Assembly: GCA_905250885.1 (NCBI GenBank) | Contig: CAJNOQ010001283.1 | Span: 1-33,612, forward strand | DNA: 33,612 bases | From: Didymodactylos carnosus | Taxonomy: Eukaryota; Rotifera; Eurotatoria; Philodinida; Philodinidae | Direction of reading: 5' to 3' | In this document: positions 9,232 through 18,116 of the stretch, in pieces | Layout of the letters: each line of letters begins with the position of its first letter | How positions within the stretch are numbered: the stretch's first letter is position 1 | Program-made: the position numbers and the translations under genes | Notes under the pieces: generated by a model | Database searches by the model: none | The model's input: the letters and a program-made list of their open reading frames with translations, nothing else | Told to the model about the DNA's origin: nothing

Positions 9232-11086
9232 AGAAATAAATTTCATGAGTCTAGTGAAGAAAAGATACGTACGTTCAATTAATTTCACATTTTTTAGAGA
9301 AAAAGAATATCGTATTCGTACTCCTCTGTGAGACCAAGCAAGATATCTTATTTATAAATGTAATATGGAAAATAATTTTCTGATCATCTTTTTTAAACGA
9401 AACAATTCGTATTTAAATTTGTGTGAAACGTATGTTTCTATTAAATGTGTTTGTAGAATTACTTCAAGAAATTACTTTATTATAATTAGTGCGTGAAAGT
9501 GAAATATGGCTCTTTCCAAATTGAAACAACTTTTTTGCACTCACTCTCTGCTTCCCGCCCTCTGATGTTTGTTTGATGTCAACAAAGACTTAAGAGACAA
9601 TTAAGATATTTTATCAAAAAGTGGTCTCAATTCGGAAGTCTCGTGAAATACTTATATATAGTCTTTCCCATTCCAGAGGTAAAATACATGAAAAGTATTT
9701 TTATAAAAAGTGTTTTCTTCTATCAGGACAAATGTACTTTCCTTCTACCATACATTCACTCACAGAACGAAGTATCCTCATTTGTTCAGCATCACTTTCC
9801 ATGTCTAACAAACTCTTTGAACATATTCCTTTCAGAAATGAAACTATAATTCGATATCAAAGTAGACAAATTCATAATTTCTAAATTTATTTTGTATTTT
9901 CAATCAAACTGAGCATCTTTCATTGAAAAACGTGTTTTCGACGATATTATTACTATATTTAAAATGTCTAATCGATTCGTGAAAAACTCTATTTAGAACT
10001 ATATACTCACTATATTGGCATATTAGAGTCATCTCTTAATTTAAACCACATTTAAGGCATTTTTGATTGGTATTTACATGCTACTGTACACGCCATGTAT
10101 CATTAATTAAATGAATTTATCTAAAATAATGTTACGTTTAACATGTAAAGAAAACTCGAAGAGTATCTAACTAATAAAAGTTGCACTTATATTTTTAGTT
10201 AAATCGAATCTATATAATAGACTTGTATAAAGGTCATATTTAGAGCTTTTCAAAAATTTTTACTGCATTCTTTTTTTTTCACGCAATTGAGTCGACACAT
10301 TTCCAAGAATAAAAGAAGTAGAAGTAGAAGAAGAAGAAGAAGAAGAAGGGGAAGAAAAAAGAAAAAGTAATGCAAAAATAATACCAAAAAGAAACCGAAG
10401 AAAATAAATTAGGAAGAAATGCAGGAGAAAAAAAGAATTGTCATCATAAAGTACGCGGTTTCTTTTTTCTCATTGTATTTAAAAACCAGAAAATGAATGG
10501 AAGAACAGCCTTATAGTATAATATTCATAGGACGTAAAAAAAATATTATTTCTTTTATCTTTTATATTTTTATTTTTTTCTTCTTCTTCTTCTATGAATT
10601 ACAGATAATCAAACGATAGACTAAAAAATGATAAAATTATTATCCTATACTTAAAATACAGAATGCATTGTTCAGAGTAAATCTATACATGCGATACGGA
10701 TAATTAATAGAAAAATTAGTATCAAATTTTTATCTAAATCTCTTATTAAATTTTCAAATATTTATCTAAATATTTGAATTCATTATATTAATTAAAATGT
10801 GTGTAAAAATGATATGTCTAAAATTAATAAAATCTCAAAAAAATTATTATAGAAAATCATTTTATATGATATATACAGATTTTAATAGTTTAACAATTTG
10901 TAGTAAAACTAGACTGTGAAAGTATCATGAATTAGAAGAATAAAAATGTTATTTAAGAGTATCTATTATATGAATTTTAAAAAGTTATTGTAAAACTATA
11001 ATAGAATAAAAAGAATAAAATATTAATATTAGTTAAAAATGTTAAACAATTTAACATAATAAAAATAGTAACATAATTATTAGTAA
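9232..11086. other. Intergenic, AT-rich, with microsatellites
   Basis: No supported gene. Two overlapping frames of 68-87 codons at 9621-9884 look random. Simple purine-rich repeats begin near 10314. Confidence 0.5.
10314..10360 (+). repeat. (GAA)n microsatellite
   Basis: A purine tract made mostly of GAA/GTAGAA units. The same motif in the opposite polarity (TTC)n appears at 10578-10593 and 12086-12111. Confidence 0.85.
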
Positions 11087-11654
11087 TCAATTATTAGAAT
11101 TATTTGTATGTTCATCATCAATAGCTTGATTAAATGTATCTTTTTCATAATGTTTAATTAATTTTTTTAATTCTTCAATACGATTTAATATTTTATGACA
11201 TTTTAATCTTAAATATTCTTTTGATTGTTCATTACCAGTTGTTCTTGACATAAATTCGTCCATAATTAAATCAATACCTTCACGATAATAACGAATAGCA
11301 AGATAATAATCTTTTTTTAAATCATATAATTTTGCATTTTCAATTAATTTTAAACCTGATTTTAATTTATCAAAATCATCTTTATTCTCACATATTGATA
11401 AAACATCTTCAATAATCGGTGATAGTAAATCGGATACGTATGCTAAACATAAAAAACAAAAAGATAACAATATTTTTTTTAGACTTATTTATTAATCTTA
11501 TTATCATTCGTTATGTATCTTTTAAGATATAATGATAATTTTTATATAGACTTTAATACATGGCTACTACTTTTTTTTTCATTTTCCTCATTAATTTTTA
11601 CAAATATTTTAACAAAACATTTTTTTTACCAGTTTGTTCAACCATTTTTGACAT
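11087..11654 (-). CDS. Small MIT-domain protein, two exons, 126 aa
   Basis: The main exon (11442 down to 11087) lacks an in-frame ATG in its first part but begins right after a good acceptor (TATGTTTAG). Upstream, a 25-nt coding exon (11654-11630) reads MSKMVEQT and ends at ACTG|GTAAAA. Joining across the 187-nt intron keeps the frame and gives 126 residues. Residues about 38-105 look like an MIT domain, a three-helix bundle that binds ESCRT-III tails: LIENAKLYDLKKDYYLAIRY, YREGIDLIMDEF, then YLRLKCHKILNRIEELKKLI. The order matches MIT modules of VPS4, MITD1 and sorting kinases. Unlike those, no ATPase, kinase or phospholipase-D-like domain follows; the acidic Asn-rich tail ends at once. An endosomal or cytokinetic ESCRT adaptor role is inference. 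The exact orthologue is unknown. Confidence 0.75.
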
Positions 11655-11659
11655 GATCA

Positions 11660-13025
11660 CAACTGTCTGTTCTTGACACAACATACACTAAACGTTTTCG
11701 TTATTCTAATTTTGTCTTGTTATCTTTTCATGATATACTATGAAATATTTTATATTTTCCTTTTCTTCTTCATCATCTTCTATTTTTTCCATTGAGAGCT
11801 TTTTTGTAGATTAAAATATATAGAGAGAGAGGGATAATAAACTATGGCATTTCACTTGACTATGTCTTGCAATTTTACATACATAGATTCCCTATTTCTT
11901 TTCGTGCTGAATTACTAAATAAAAAAACACAAATGAAAATAAGAAATTATTTTTTCTTCTCTTTCACATATAGAAAAATTAGATTAGTTCCGTTCATTCA
12001 CTCAATCATGACCAAATATACTATGAGAGACCATACAACTGAATAAAAAAGAAATAAAGTACTAGTTCTACTAGTTTTCTCTTTTTTCTTCTTCTTCTTC
12101 TCCTTCTTCTTTGTACAAATATTATAACCATTAACAATAACAAAAAAAGTCATTTAGTCATCCTTTTTTTTTTTTTTTTAATACAGAAAAACTAAATAAT
12201 GGATAAGAAACAAATCCCAGATAACTGTAACAAAATTTTCTGTCATTTTCTCACTATACCGAAGATATAGTCCATAAATAGAAAACATTTTCATTTTCAC
12301 ACGACTCTTTCTTACATAATAAATAAATTCTTTTTTATAGAGTATTTATTAGAGAACAATAACTCTTATTAATATTCATTCTTAAATATGACAATTTAGA
12401 TTTAGTCTTTATAATGAATAGACATTTTACATTAAATTAATTAAATATAAAAATATTTTTCTCTGAATTGAGTACTAAATTTAAAGTGTAATATACATCG
12501 AACAAAGTATTCTAAAAATTTGACTAAATAATTAGAAATTTTAGAGATAATATCAGTTTTCAATATTCACTTTTGTTTACACAGATTAGACAGACATTAA
12601 TTACTAGAAATTTAAAATATTTTTATTACCATATAATACGATGTGAATACGAATATCAGTTTACAGACTAATATTTTCTGAGTTAAAAAACAATTGTTAT
12701 CGTGTGATAATTCATTCAATAAAAAATTTTTACAGCAAAGAAAAGAATTTTTATTAAAAGTTACATGAACAATCTTGGAATGTCATTAACGTTATATCAT
12801 CAATTTGTATTTTGATTGTTCGACACATAAATTATTTGAAATGACAAGAGAATTCAATTATTAAATAAATCAGTACAGGAAACTCTGTCATAGACAAATT
12901 CTAAACATTTTCATATTTATATCTCTTTTATTTAACACTTTCTCCTTAGTTATTTTTCATTGTTAACATTATTGAATGTTAATCTATTTTTATTTTATCG
13001 ATCTTAAATCTTTAGTCAGCCTTGA
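11660..13025. other. Intergenic, AT-rich, no supported gene
   Basis: Upstream region of the MIT gene. It contains a (TTC)n tract at 12086-12111 and a poly-T run near 12167-12179. I see no exon-like segment. Confidence 0.5.
12086..12111 (+). repeat. (TTC)n microsatellite
   Basis: A pyrimidine tract of TTC units with one TCC interruption. Confidence 0.85.
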
Positions 13026-13033
13026 ATATGCAC

Positions 13034-13328
13034 TAGGGATGGGACCATTCCACTTTCTATAATTCCTAAGAACTGATTGAAAGAACTGATCACCAATTTA
13101 GTTCCTGTTGAACGGGAACTGGTTATCAGTTCTGTTCAAGAATTCAGAATAAAGTAAAACCGATGTGGCTAGTTATATTGACTTGGTTTAATCAACTAAA
13201 CACACCATCTACGTCTGGCGCACTACACAAAATCAATGTTCCCCGATTTTATTTCAATTTTAGTTTTTTGAAAGAACTAGTATCCAGTTCCCGTTCAAAA
13301 GAACTGAACTGGAACTGTCTCACCCCTA
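13034..13328. mobile_element. hAT-type MITE with 8-bp target duplication
   Basis: This 295-bp element starts TAGGGATGGGAC and ends GTCTCACCCCTA, terminal repeats of the hAT type. It is flanked by identical 8-bp duplications ATATGCAC at 13026-13033 and 13329-13336. Subterminal blocks GAACGGGAACTGG and GTTC/GAAC words are also inverted between the halves. There is no coding capacity. The perfect target duplication suggests a fairly recent insertion. Confidence 0.9.
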
Positions 13329-13336
13329 ATATGCAC

Positions 13337-13909
13337 TTCTCAGAAATATTACACATATATGTTGTCAAACAAGAAAGTATGAATATTCAAAAGTTTAAAT
13401 GAGTCAGTAATAAATACGAAGAGCGGAGCTATTGTCAGACCAATTTGACCTTTTCGAATTTGAAAAAATATGTTCAAAATCGGAAAGATTATTTCTTTTT
13501 TTTTGCGGATCATTGCAATGAATAGATTTTTCACAGTTGATTGCTACTATATATTCCTTATTCCTTTTTGTTGTTTTTGTTTTCTTTATTTTATCACTAT
13601 ATCCTAAGATAAAATGAGATTCACAAGATTTCAAGATTATACTGTTTTTCAAAAAGAGAGAAAAAAAAAGAAAAACCGGAAACCAGTCGGAAAAAGGTCT
13701 TAAAATTGAAAAAATTCTGATAAATCATGAGAGTTAGCAGTCGTGCACTGGATACAATTAGAAAATGACTAGGATATAATAGAGTAGGCGCACGGGAAAT
13801 GATGATAATTTTATTGCGTCTATATTTCTGCCCAAAATTACAGTAAAAAAGAAAGCGGAATGAAACGAATAGACAAAAAAAGTACTTAAACACAATAGAA
13901 AATCACATA
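13337..13909. other. 3' flank of GPCR gene, no gene seen
   Basis: Several overlapping 60-90 codon minus-strand frames occur here, but they are Phe/Lys-rich translations of AT-rich DNA with no motifs. Confidence 0.5.
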
Positions 13910-16522
13910 TTAATGCACAATTTTTCGACGTTTATGTCGAACAGATAACGAATGTAATTCTTTTAAGGCCGCTAGATTTGGAAGTTTTGTTTTTGTTCGT
14001 TCAACGCAATAGAATATTTTTTTAAATGCATGACGAAAATGAGCATTACATAGAGGATAAATAAGTGGATTTAACGAACTGTTTAGATAACCAAGCCAAA
14101 TAGAACTGAGAAAAACTGAATCTGACACACATGTTTTACACCAAGCAACAACCATAAATAAAATAAAATAGGGTAACCAACTAACAGTAAATAAGCCCAC
14201 CAATATGCCTAATTGACGTGCTGCTTTCAATTCTTTTTGTAGAGCATGTGCACGACTTGGATCTTTTAGAAAAACTAAAAATTTACAGCAGCCAATACTA
14301 ATGTGAGGCTGTGATAAATAAGTACTATCAGTATTTATGGATACTGGTAATTTTGGCAAAGATTCAACGGTCCTTAATAAAGGTGGTTCGGATAAATTTA
14401 AAATTTTCGTAGATTTATTCAAATCATGAACGGACGGTGTGCGATCATATCTAAACGAAAAGAACATGAAAATATTTTTTTACACATAGATAGAAAAGAC
14501 ATAAATAGAACTTACACAGATAAATTATATGGTGATGAAAGATGATCATCTTCTATAGAATGTGATTCAGTAGTTTTTGAAGATGATAACAGTATGTTTG
14601 GTGATTGATACAGGGTGATTTGTGGATTAGTAATTATTGTTTTTACATGTTCATCGTCAAAACTTGATGTAACAGACAAATTATGCGGCCGTTTATCGTT
14701 AACACTATTTTGATATTGCATGTATGGTTCTACGCTTAACGATGTTGTCATTTTACGATGATGATTAATTATATCTACTACAACAATAGGACGACGACTT
14801 TTATTTTTGATAGGAAACAATATGGGTTTTAATGAATTTAACGAAAATCGTTGATGACGATGTTTTTGTAGTTTATTTCTCACATTTTTGTAAGAGCGAT
14901 GCTGCATCATCCTATTCTCATTAAGAGAAGAATTCGACACAGGTACTGTCAGTGTCTCATTACTATTTTCCGATAGATAATAATTTCCATCATGATAAGA
15001 TTTTGATTTTACTAATCTTTTATCATTGACTGTTATATTTTGCACCGAAAAAGATTCTTGATCATCGTCATCGTAAGCAGAAAATAAATTGTTGATATTT
15101 GTTGAACATAAACAGCTTTTTTTCAAATACGTTGAATTTATTGTCGGTGAAGTCGAATTTGATGCATAAGTATCGTTAAACGATGAATATTGATCAATAT
15201 GATTGTTAGGGATGTCAGATAATGGTGCACGTAAACTCGACTCTGTTTCAAATGAATCGAGTTCAGTGGGTGAATGAAGAGTACTCAATCGTTTATTTAA
15301 TAGTTCATCGGATATACGCTGCTGTTGTTGTAAATGAAGTCGTTTGATCTTTTTATTTACTCTCGATGTTGGTCGTGGATTTTGCATTTGTTTTTGAGTA
15401 GCTGCTGATAAACGTCTGCCAATTTCCATTTTAGATCGTAGTCGAATTGCTTGCATTATACGACATGATATAATAATCATACCCAAAAGTGGAATGTAAA
15501 AATTCATCAAAGCGCTCAATGTTTTAAATGTTTTATTTCCACGAAACGCTGTATCACATTCATCTTCCATAAGTGGATCTGAATTAGGCCAGAAAATAAT
15601 TGCCGGTATCCATAAACTGGAGATCAACCATATTAATAAAATAAATGTGGTAGCACGTTTATGAGTTCTATTACGTAAATATCTAAACGGATGTACGACA
15701 GCCCAATAACGATCGAGACTGAGGATAAATAAATTAAATATACTGGCAGTACTAAAACATAGACAAAACAATATTTTATTCAAAATATTATGTGTTTTAG
15801 TTTTTACATGGGTTCTGTAGTTCAGTGAAAGTATTTTATTTACTAAAAAAAGAGTTTGACCCCGACGTGATTCGAACACGCAACCTTCTGATCTGGAGTC
15901 AGACGCGCTACCGTTGCGCCACGGAGTCGGTGTGATACAATGGTCTGAGGAAGTTCTACAGCATATAAAAAATGATACTATCTGGTCAAAAAAGCAGATC
16001 AAGATCTTACACGATCTTATAAAAATCGTACAAGAATCTTATAAGATCTTACAGTAAGATTCTTTGATCTAGGGTGTAGTAAAAAGAACGGATATCCTTA
16101 TGTTTCCTTTTTATGCACTATTAACTTTGATCATTTTACCTCGCCACATAATCGGCTGATAACCATATTAGACAAACAACATTATGTTTAAACGGCCATC
16201 GCCCAGCCACAATGGTTACGCTACTCAATGGCATCACTAACAAACCGACAGCCAAATCTGCAATTGCTAAACTGAGAATAAACAAATTTGATACCTAAAC
16301 ATAAATGCAGAAGCTTTCTACTTATTCTATAAAGTGGTAAACTTGAAGATTACGCACCGTACGCAAACGTTTTTCTGTTCGAATTGCATGTAAAACCAAA
16401 ATATTTCCACATACGGTAAAAACAGATAAGGCGCCCAACAGGAATCCGAGTAATATTTTTTTACCAATGGCATTGTATTGTTCTGAAACAATTGTCGAAT
16501 TAAAGTCAGATGAATTGCTCAT
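13910..16522 (-). CDS. Histamine H1-like aminergic GPCR, 4 exons, 698 aa
   Basis: A class A G protein-coupled receptor at the plasma membrane. Exons: 16522-16358, 16294-16140, 15751-14516 and 14450-13910. Introns are 63, 388 and 65 nt with GT-AG ends, and every junction keeps frame (2097 nt in total). Landmarks: N-glycosylation sites NSS and NST; TM1 with N40 (VCGNILVLH); TM2 LSLAIADL with D68; C96 at the start of TM3; the amine-binding D103 in LSADYVASTASIF; DRY at 120-122; TM5 with K183 and N190 (NFYIP); TM6 FTVSWLPYF with W610; TM7 IWLGYLNSSLNPLIY. D3.32, K5.39, N5.46 and the WLGY tyrosine are the residues that bind histamine in vertebrate H1 receptors, and the TM6-TM7 stretch is very H1-like. 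This points to Gq-type histamine or related amine sensing. The third intracellular loop is very long (about residues 210-590, Ser-rich). A muscarinic or other aminergic receptor is less likely. Confidence 0.9.
15857..15928 (-). tRNA. tRNA-Trp (CCA)
   Basis: A complete 72-nt cloverleaf. The acceptor stem GACTCCG pairs with CGGGGTC (one G-U), and the discriminator is A. The D-arm contains GGCGCAACGGTAGCGC and the anticodon loop GACTCCAGA reads CCA. The T-arm has TTCGAATC between its stem halves. The sequence is nearly identical to animal tRNA-Trp. Internal A and B boxes are intact, and a seven-T pol III terminator (plus-strand A run 15845-15851) follows the 3' end by 5 nt. It has no intron of its own. 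It lies in sense orientation inside intron 2 of the GPCR gene. Confidence 0.97.
15997..16069. repeat. 73-nt TIR element of the TCTTATAAGA family
   Basis: Bounded by GATCAAGATCTTAC and its inverted form GTAAGATTCTTTGATC. The interior is AATCTTATAAGATCTTAC-like. Its right end (AGATCTTACAGTAAGATTC) is closely matched at about 17339-17358, which shows family membership. It lies in GPCR intron 2. Confidence 0.7.
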
Positions 16523-16604
16523 ACTTTTTAGGCTGTGACTTCATGCTAAAAGCCTAAAAGAAAGTTAAACAAATTAAAGAAAACATTATTACCCAGGTAG
16601 AACA

Positions 16605-17366
16605 ATCTTAGAAAATCTTACGAAAATCTTATGCATTTTCCCTAGTGAAAGTACTCATACTATGAGTACGACTTTACTCATAATTTGACCATGAGTACTC
16701 ATATGAGTTCTACTAACAGCTTTTGAGTAGTTTTAGTCAGTCAGTACTCAGTTACTCATGTGAGTACTCAGAAAATATTCATTCACCATTTTATTTTGCA
16801 AAAAAGGAACTGTATAAAGAATGCAGAATTTACTAAAGAAACATAGAATATTTATATTTTTTTTTTCTCGCTGGTCTCTCAGAGATGGACTTGTCTGTAA
16901 ATAGACTTGTAGTCCAACTCCGGCTGCCTGAGATCGCTCCTCTACATGAAAATACCAGATGAACAATACATATGAGTATTCTGCCAAAAGTTATATGAGT
17001 ACTCAACAATACTCACGCATGAGTACTCAAAGTCGTATCCACAGTACTCATTACTCACTCATGAGTACTCATGTGAGCACTCAGTGAGTACCCAAAATGC
17101 ATGAGTACGTATGAGTACTCGTCCGGTTTTTCCAGCAGAGTACTTTTTGAGTACTCACGCATGAGTACATTCACTAAGGTTATGAAATCTTACAATAAGA
17201 TCATAGAAACTGTCTCATCTTATAAAAATCATACAAAAATCTTACGAAATCTGATAAAATCTTACTATCAGATCTTACATCAAGAATTAGTTTCTATGTT
17301 TCTTACAGAATCTTACGAAATCGTACTAGAATCTTATAAGATCTTATAGCAAGATTTCTTGACCTA
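16605..17366. mobile_element. Composite repeat: TCTTATAAGA element split by another element
   Basis: Both outer flanks (16605-16639 and 17180-17366) consist of AATCTTACGAAA/CTTATAAGATC words of the same family seen in GPCR intron 2. The centre (16640-17179) is a different element. The simplest reading is a nested insertion just upstream of the GPCR start. Confidence 0.5.
16640..17179. mobile_element. Element made of AGTACTCATGAGTACT palindromes
   Basis: Ends are imperfect inverted repeats: CCCTAGTGAAAGTACTCAT on the left, and on the right a segment whose reverse complement is CCTTAGTGAATGTACTCAT. Both ends are packed with GAGTAC/GTACTC words (about 15 GTAC sites, many as ATGAGTACTCAT), mostly in clusters at 16650-16770 and 17000-17170. 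The middle (about 16860-16950) is a non-repetitive GC-richer island without a recognisable frame. No exact target duplication was found. Confidence 0.6.
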
Positions 17367-17468
17367 AGTATATGTAAAGTACGAACATTAATCTATCAAA
17401 AAATATTCGACTATAGAACTAAAATGATTATTTCTGTTGAGTTCTTTACCACTCCTATAATTAAATAG

Positions 17469-18107
17469 GGACGAGGATTTTTCTGTACACGGTTTTTCCC
17501 AGAATTATGCACGGTTTGCTGTTTTCCGTGCACTAAAAAATCTTTTGACATTCTTGTGCACGATTACAGAAAGATGCACGGAAAAAGGCAGAAATGTGCA
17601 CTGAGACGTTTCTGTGCACGCTTTTTGAAGAACGAGCTATACCCTGTTGTTTGATTATTAAATTTTGTTTATCCAAAAAAATATAGCATATAGCTATTTA
17701 CAAATAAAAATCCTCTTTTAGTATTTTCACCAAATTTATGATCGACTTAATGCTTTTCCTGGCTTTTTTGGACGTCCACGCCGTTTTCCTAACACTTGTA
17801 ATTTAGCTGGATCAGCTATAACATAAAGATTAAGGTGAATCATAAATCCTACTGCATGTTTACTAACATATAGTTTAAGGTTTTGTTTACATGAACACAC
17901 AATAATTCTTAAATTCACTCTACACCAATTTTTAAGATTTATCGAACATTTCAGTTAATAAGTCTCGTTCGTATTAAACGAGACGTCTGTTCATAGATCA
18001 TCCTATTTGTTTAGGATGAAAAAACGACAAAATATCTTTTACTCCTTGAAAAACCATGCACAAAAACGTCTCCGTGCACATTTCTGTAACCGTGCAACAT
18101 TTTTCCC
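17469..18107. mobile_element. MULE-like element with 8-9 bp target duplication
   Basis: The word ATTAAATAG flanks the element at 17460-17468 and 18108-18116, matching the 8-9 bp target duplication of Mutator-like elements. The ends read GG...TTTTTCTG and, inverted, GGGAAAAATG. Subterminal GTGCAC-rich blocks (about 17550-17630 and 18032-18100) are inverted copies of each other (ATTACAGAAA, TGTGCACTGAGACGTTT). A transposase tail remnant lies inside. Confidence 0.75.
17736..17957 (-). pseudogene. SWIM/AT-hook tail of a MULE transposase
   Basis: The frame is open without an ATG from about 17957 to a stop at 17736. It reads KNWCRVNLRIIVCSCKQNL, then SKHAVGFMI, a SWIM zinc-finger pattern (C-x-C-xn-C-x-H) in which the third Cys is replaced by Ser. 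It then gives LGKRRGRPKKPGKAL, an AT-hook-like basic tail. SWIM finger followed by RGRPKK is the usual C-terminus of MULE transposases common in invertebrate genomes. The DDE catalytic domain is absent, so this is a dead remnant. It agrees with the MULE-like target duplication around the element. Confidence 0.65.
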
Positions 18108-18116
18108 ATTAAATAG

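Larger units (their letters stand above)
15752..16139 (-). other. Expanded GPCR intron 2 (388 nt)
   Basis: The intron begins GTAAAATG after the first two bases of a serine codon and ends ATGTTTTAG. It is six times longer than the gene's other introns (63 and 65 nt). The excess is explained by a tRNA gene and a 73-nt inverted-repeat element inserted within it. Splicing restores VASTASIF across TM3. Confidence 0.9.

Noticed and set aside
13621..13893. 90-codon Phe-rich minus-strand frame after the receptor gene
   Set aside because: Its Phe/Ser/Lys-rich composition is what AT-rich non-coding DNA yields, with no motif or splice signals.
14512..16002. A 496-codon continuous frame read as one protein starting at 16002
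   Set aside because: Its first part is translated intron, including the tRNA-Trp (peptide WRNGSASDSRSEG). The real exon starts at 15751 after an acceptor and joins in frame to exon 2.
16748..16987. 79-codon minus-strand frame within the AGTACTCAT element
   Set aside because: No motif or start context, and the frame runs through repeat words. Treated as a chance frame.
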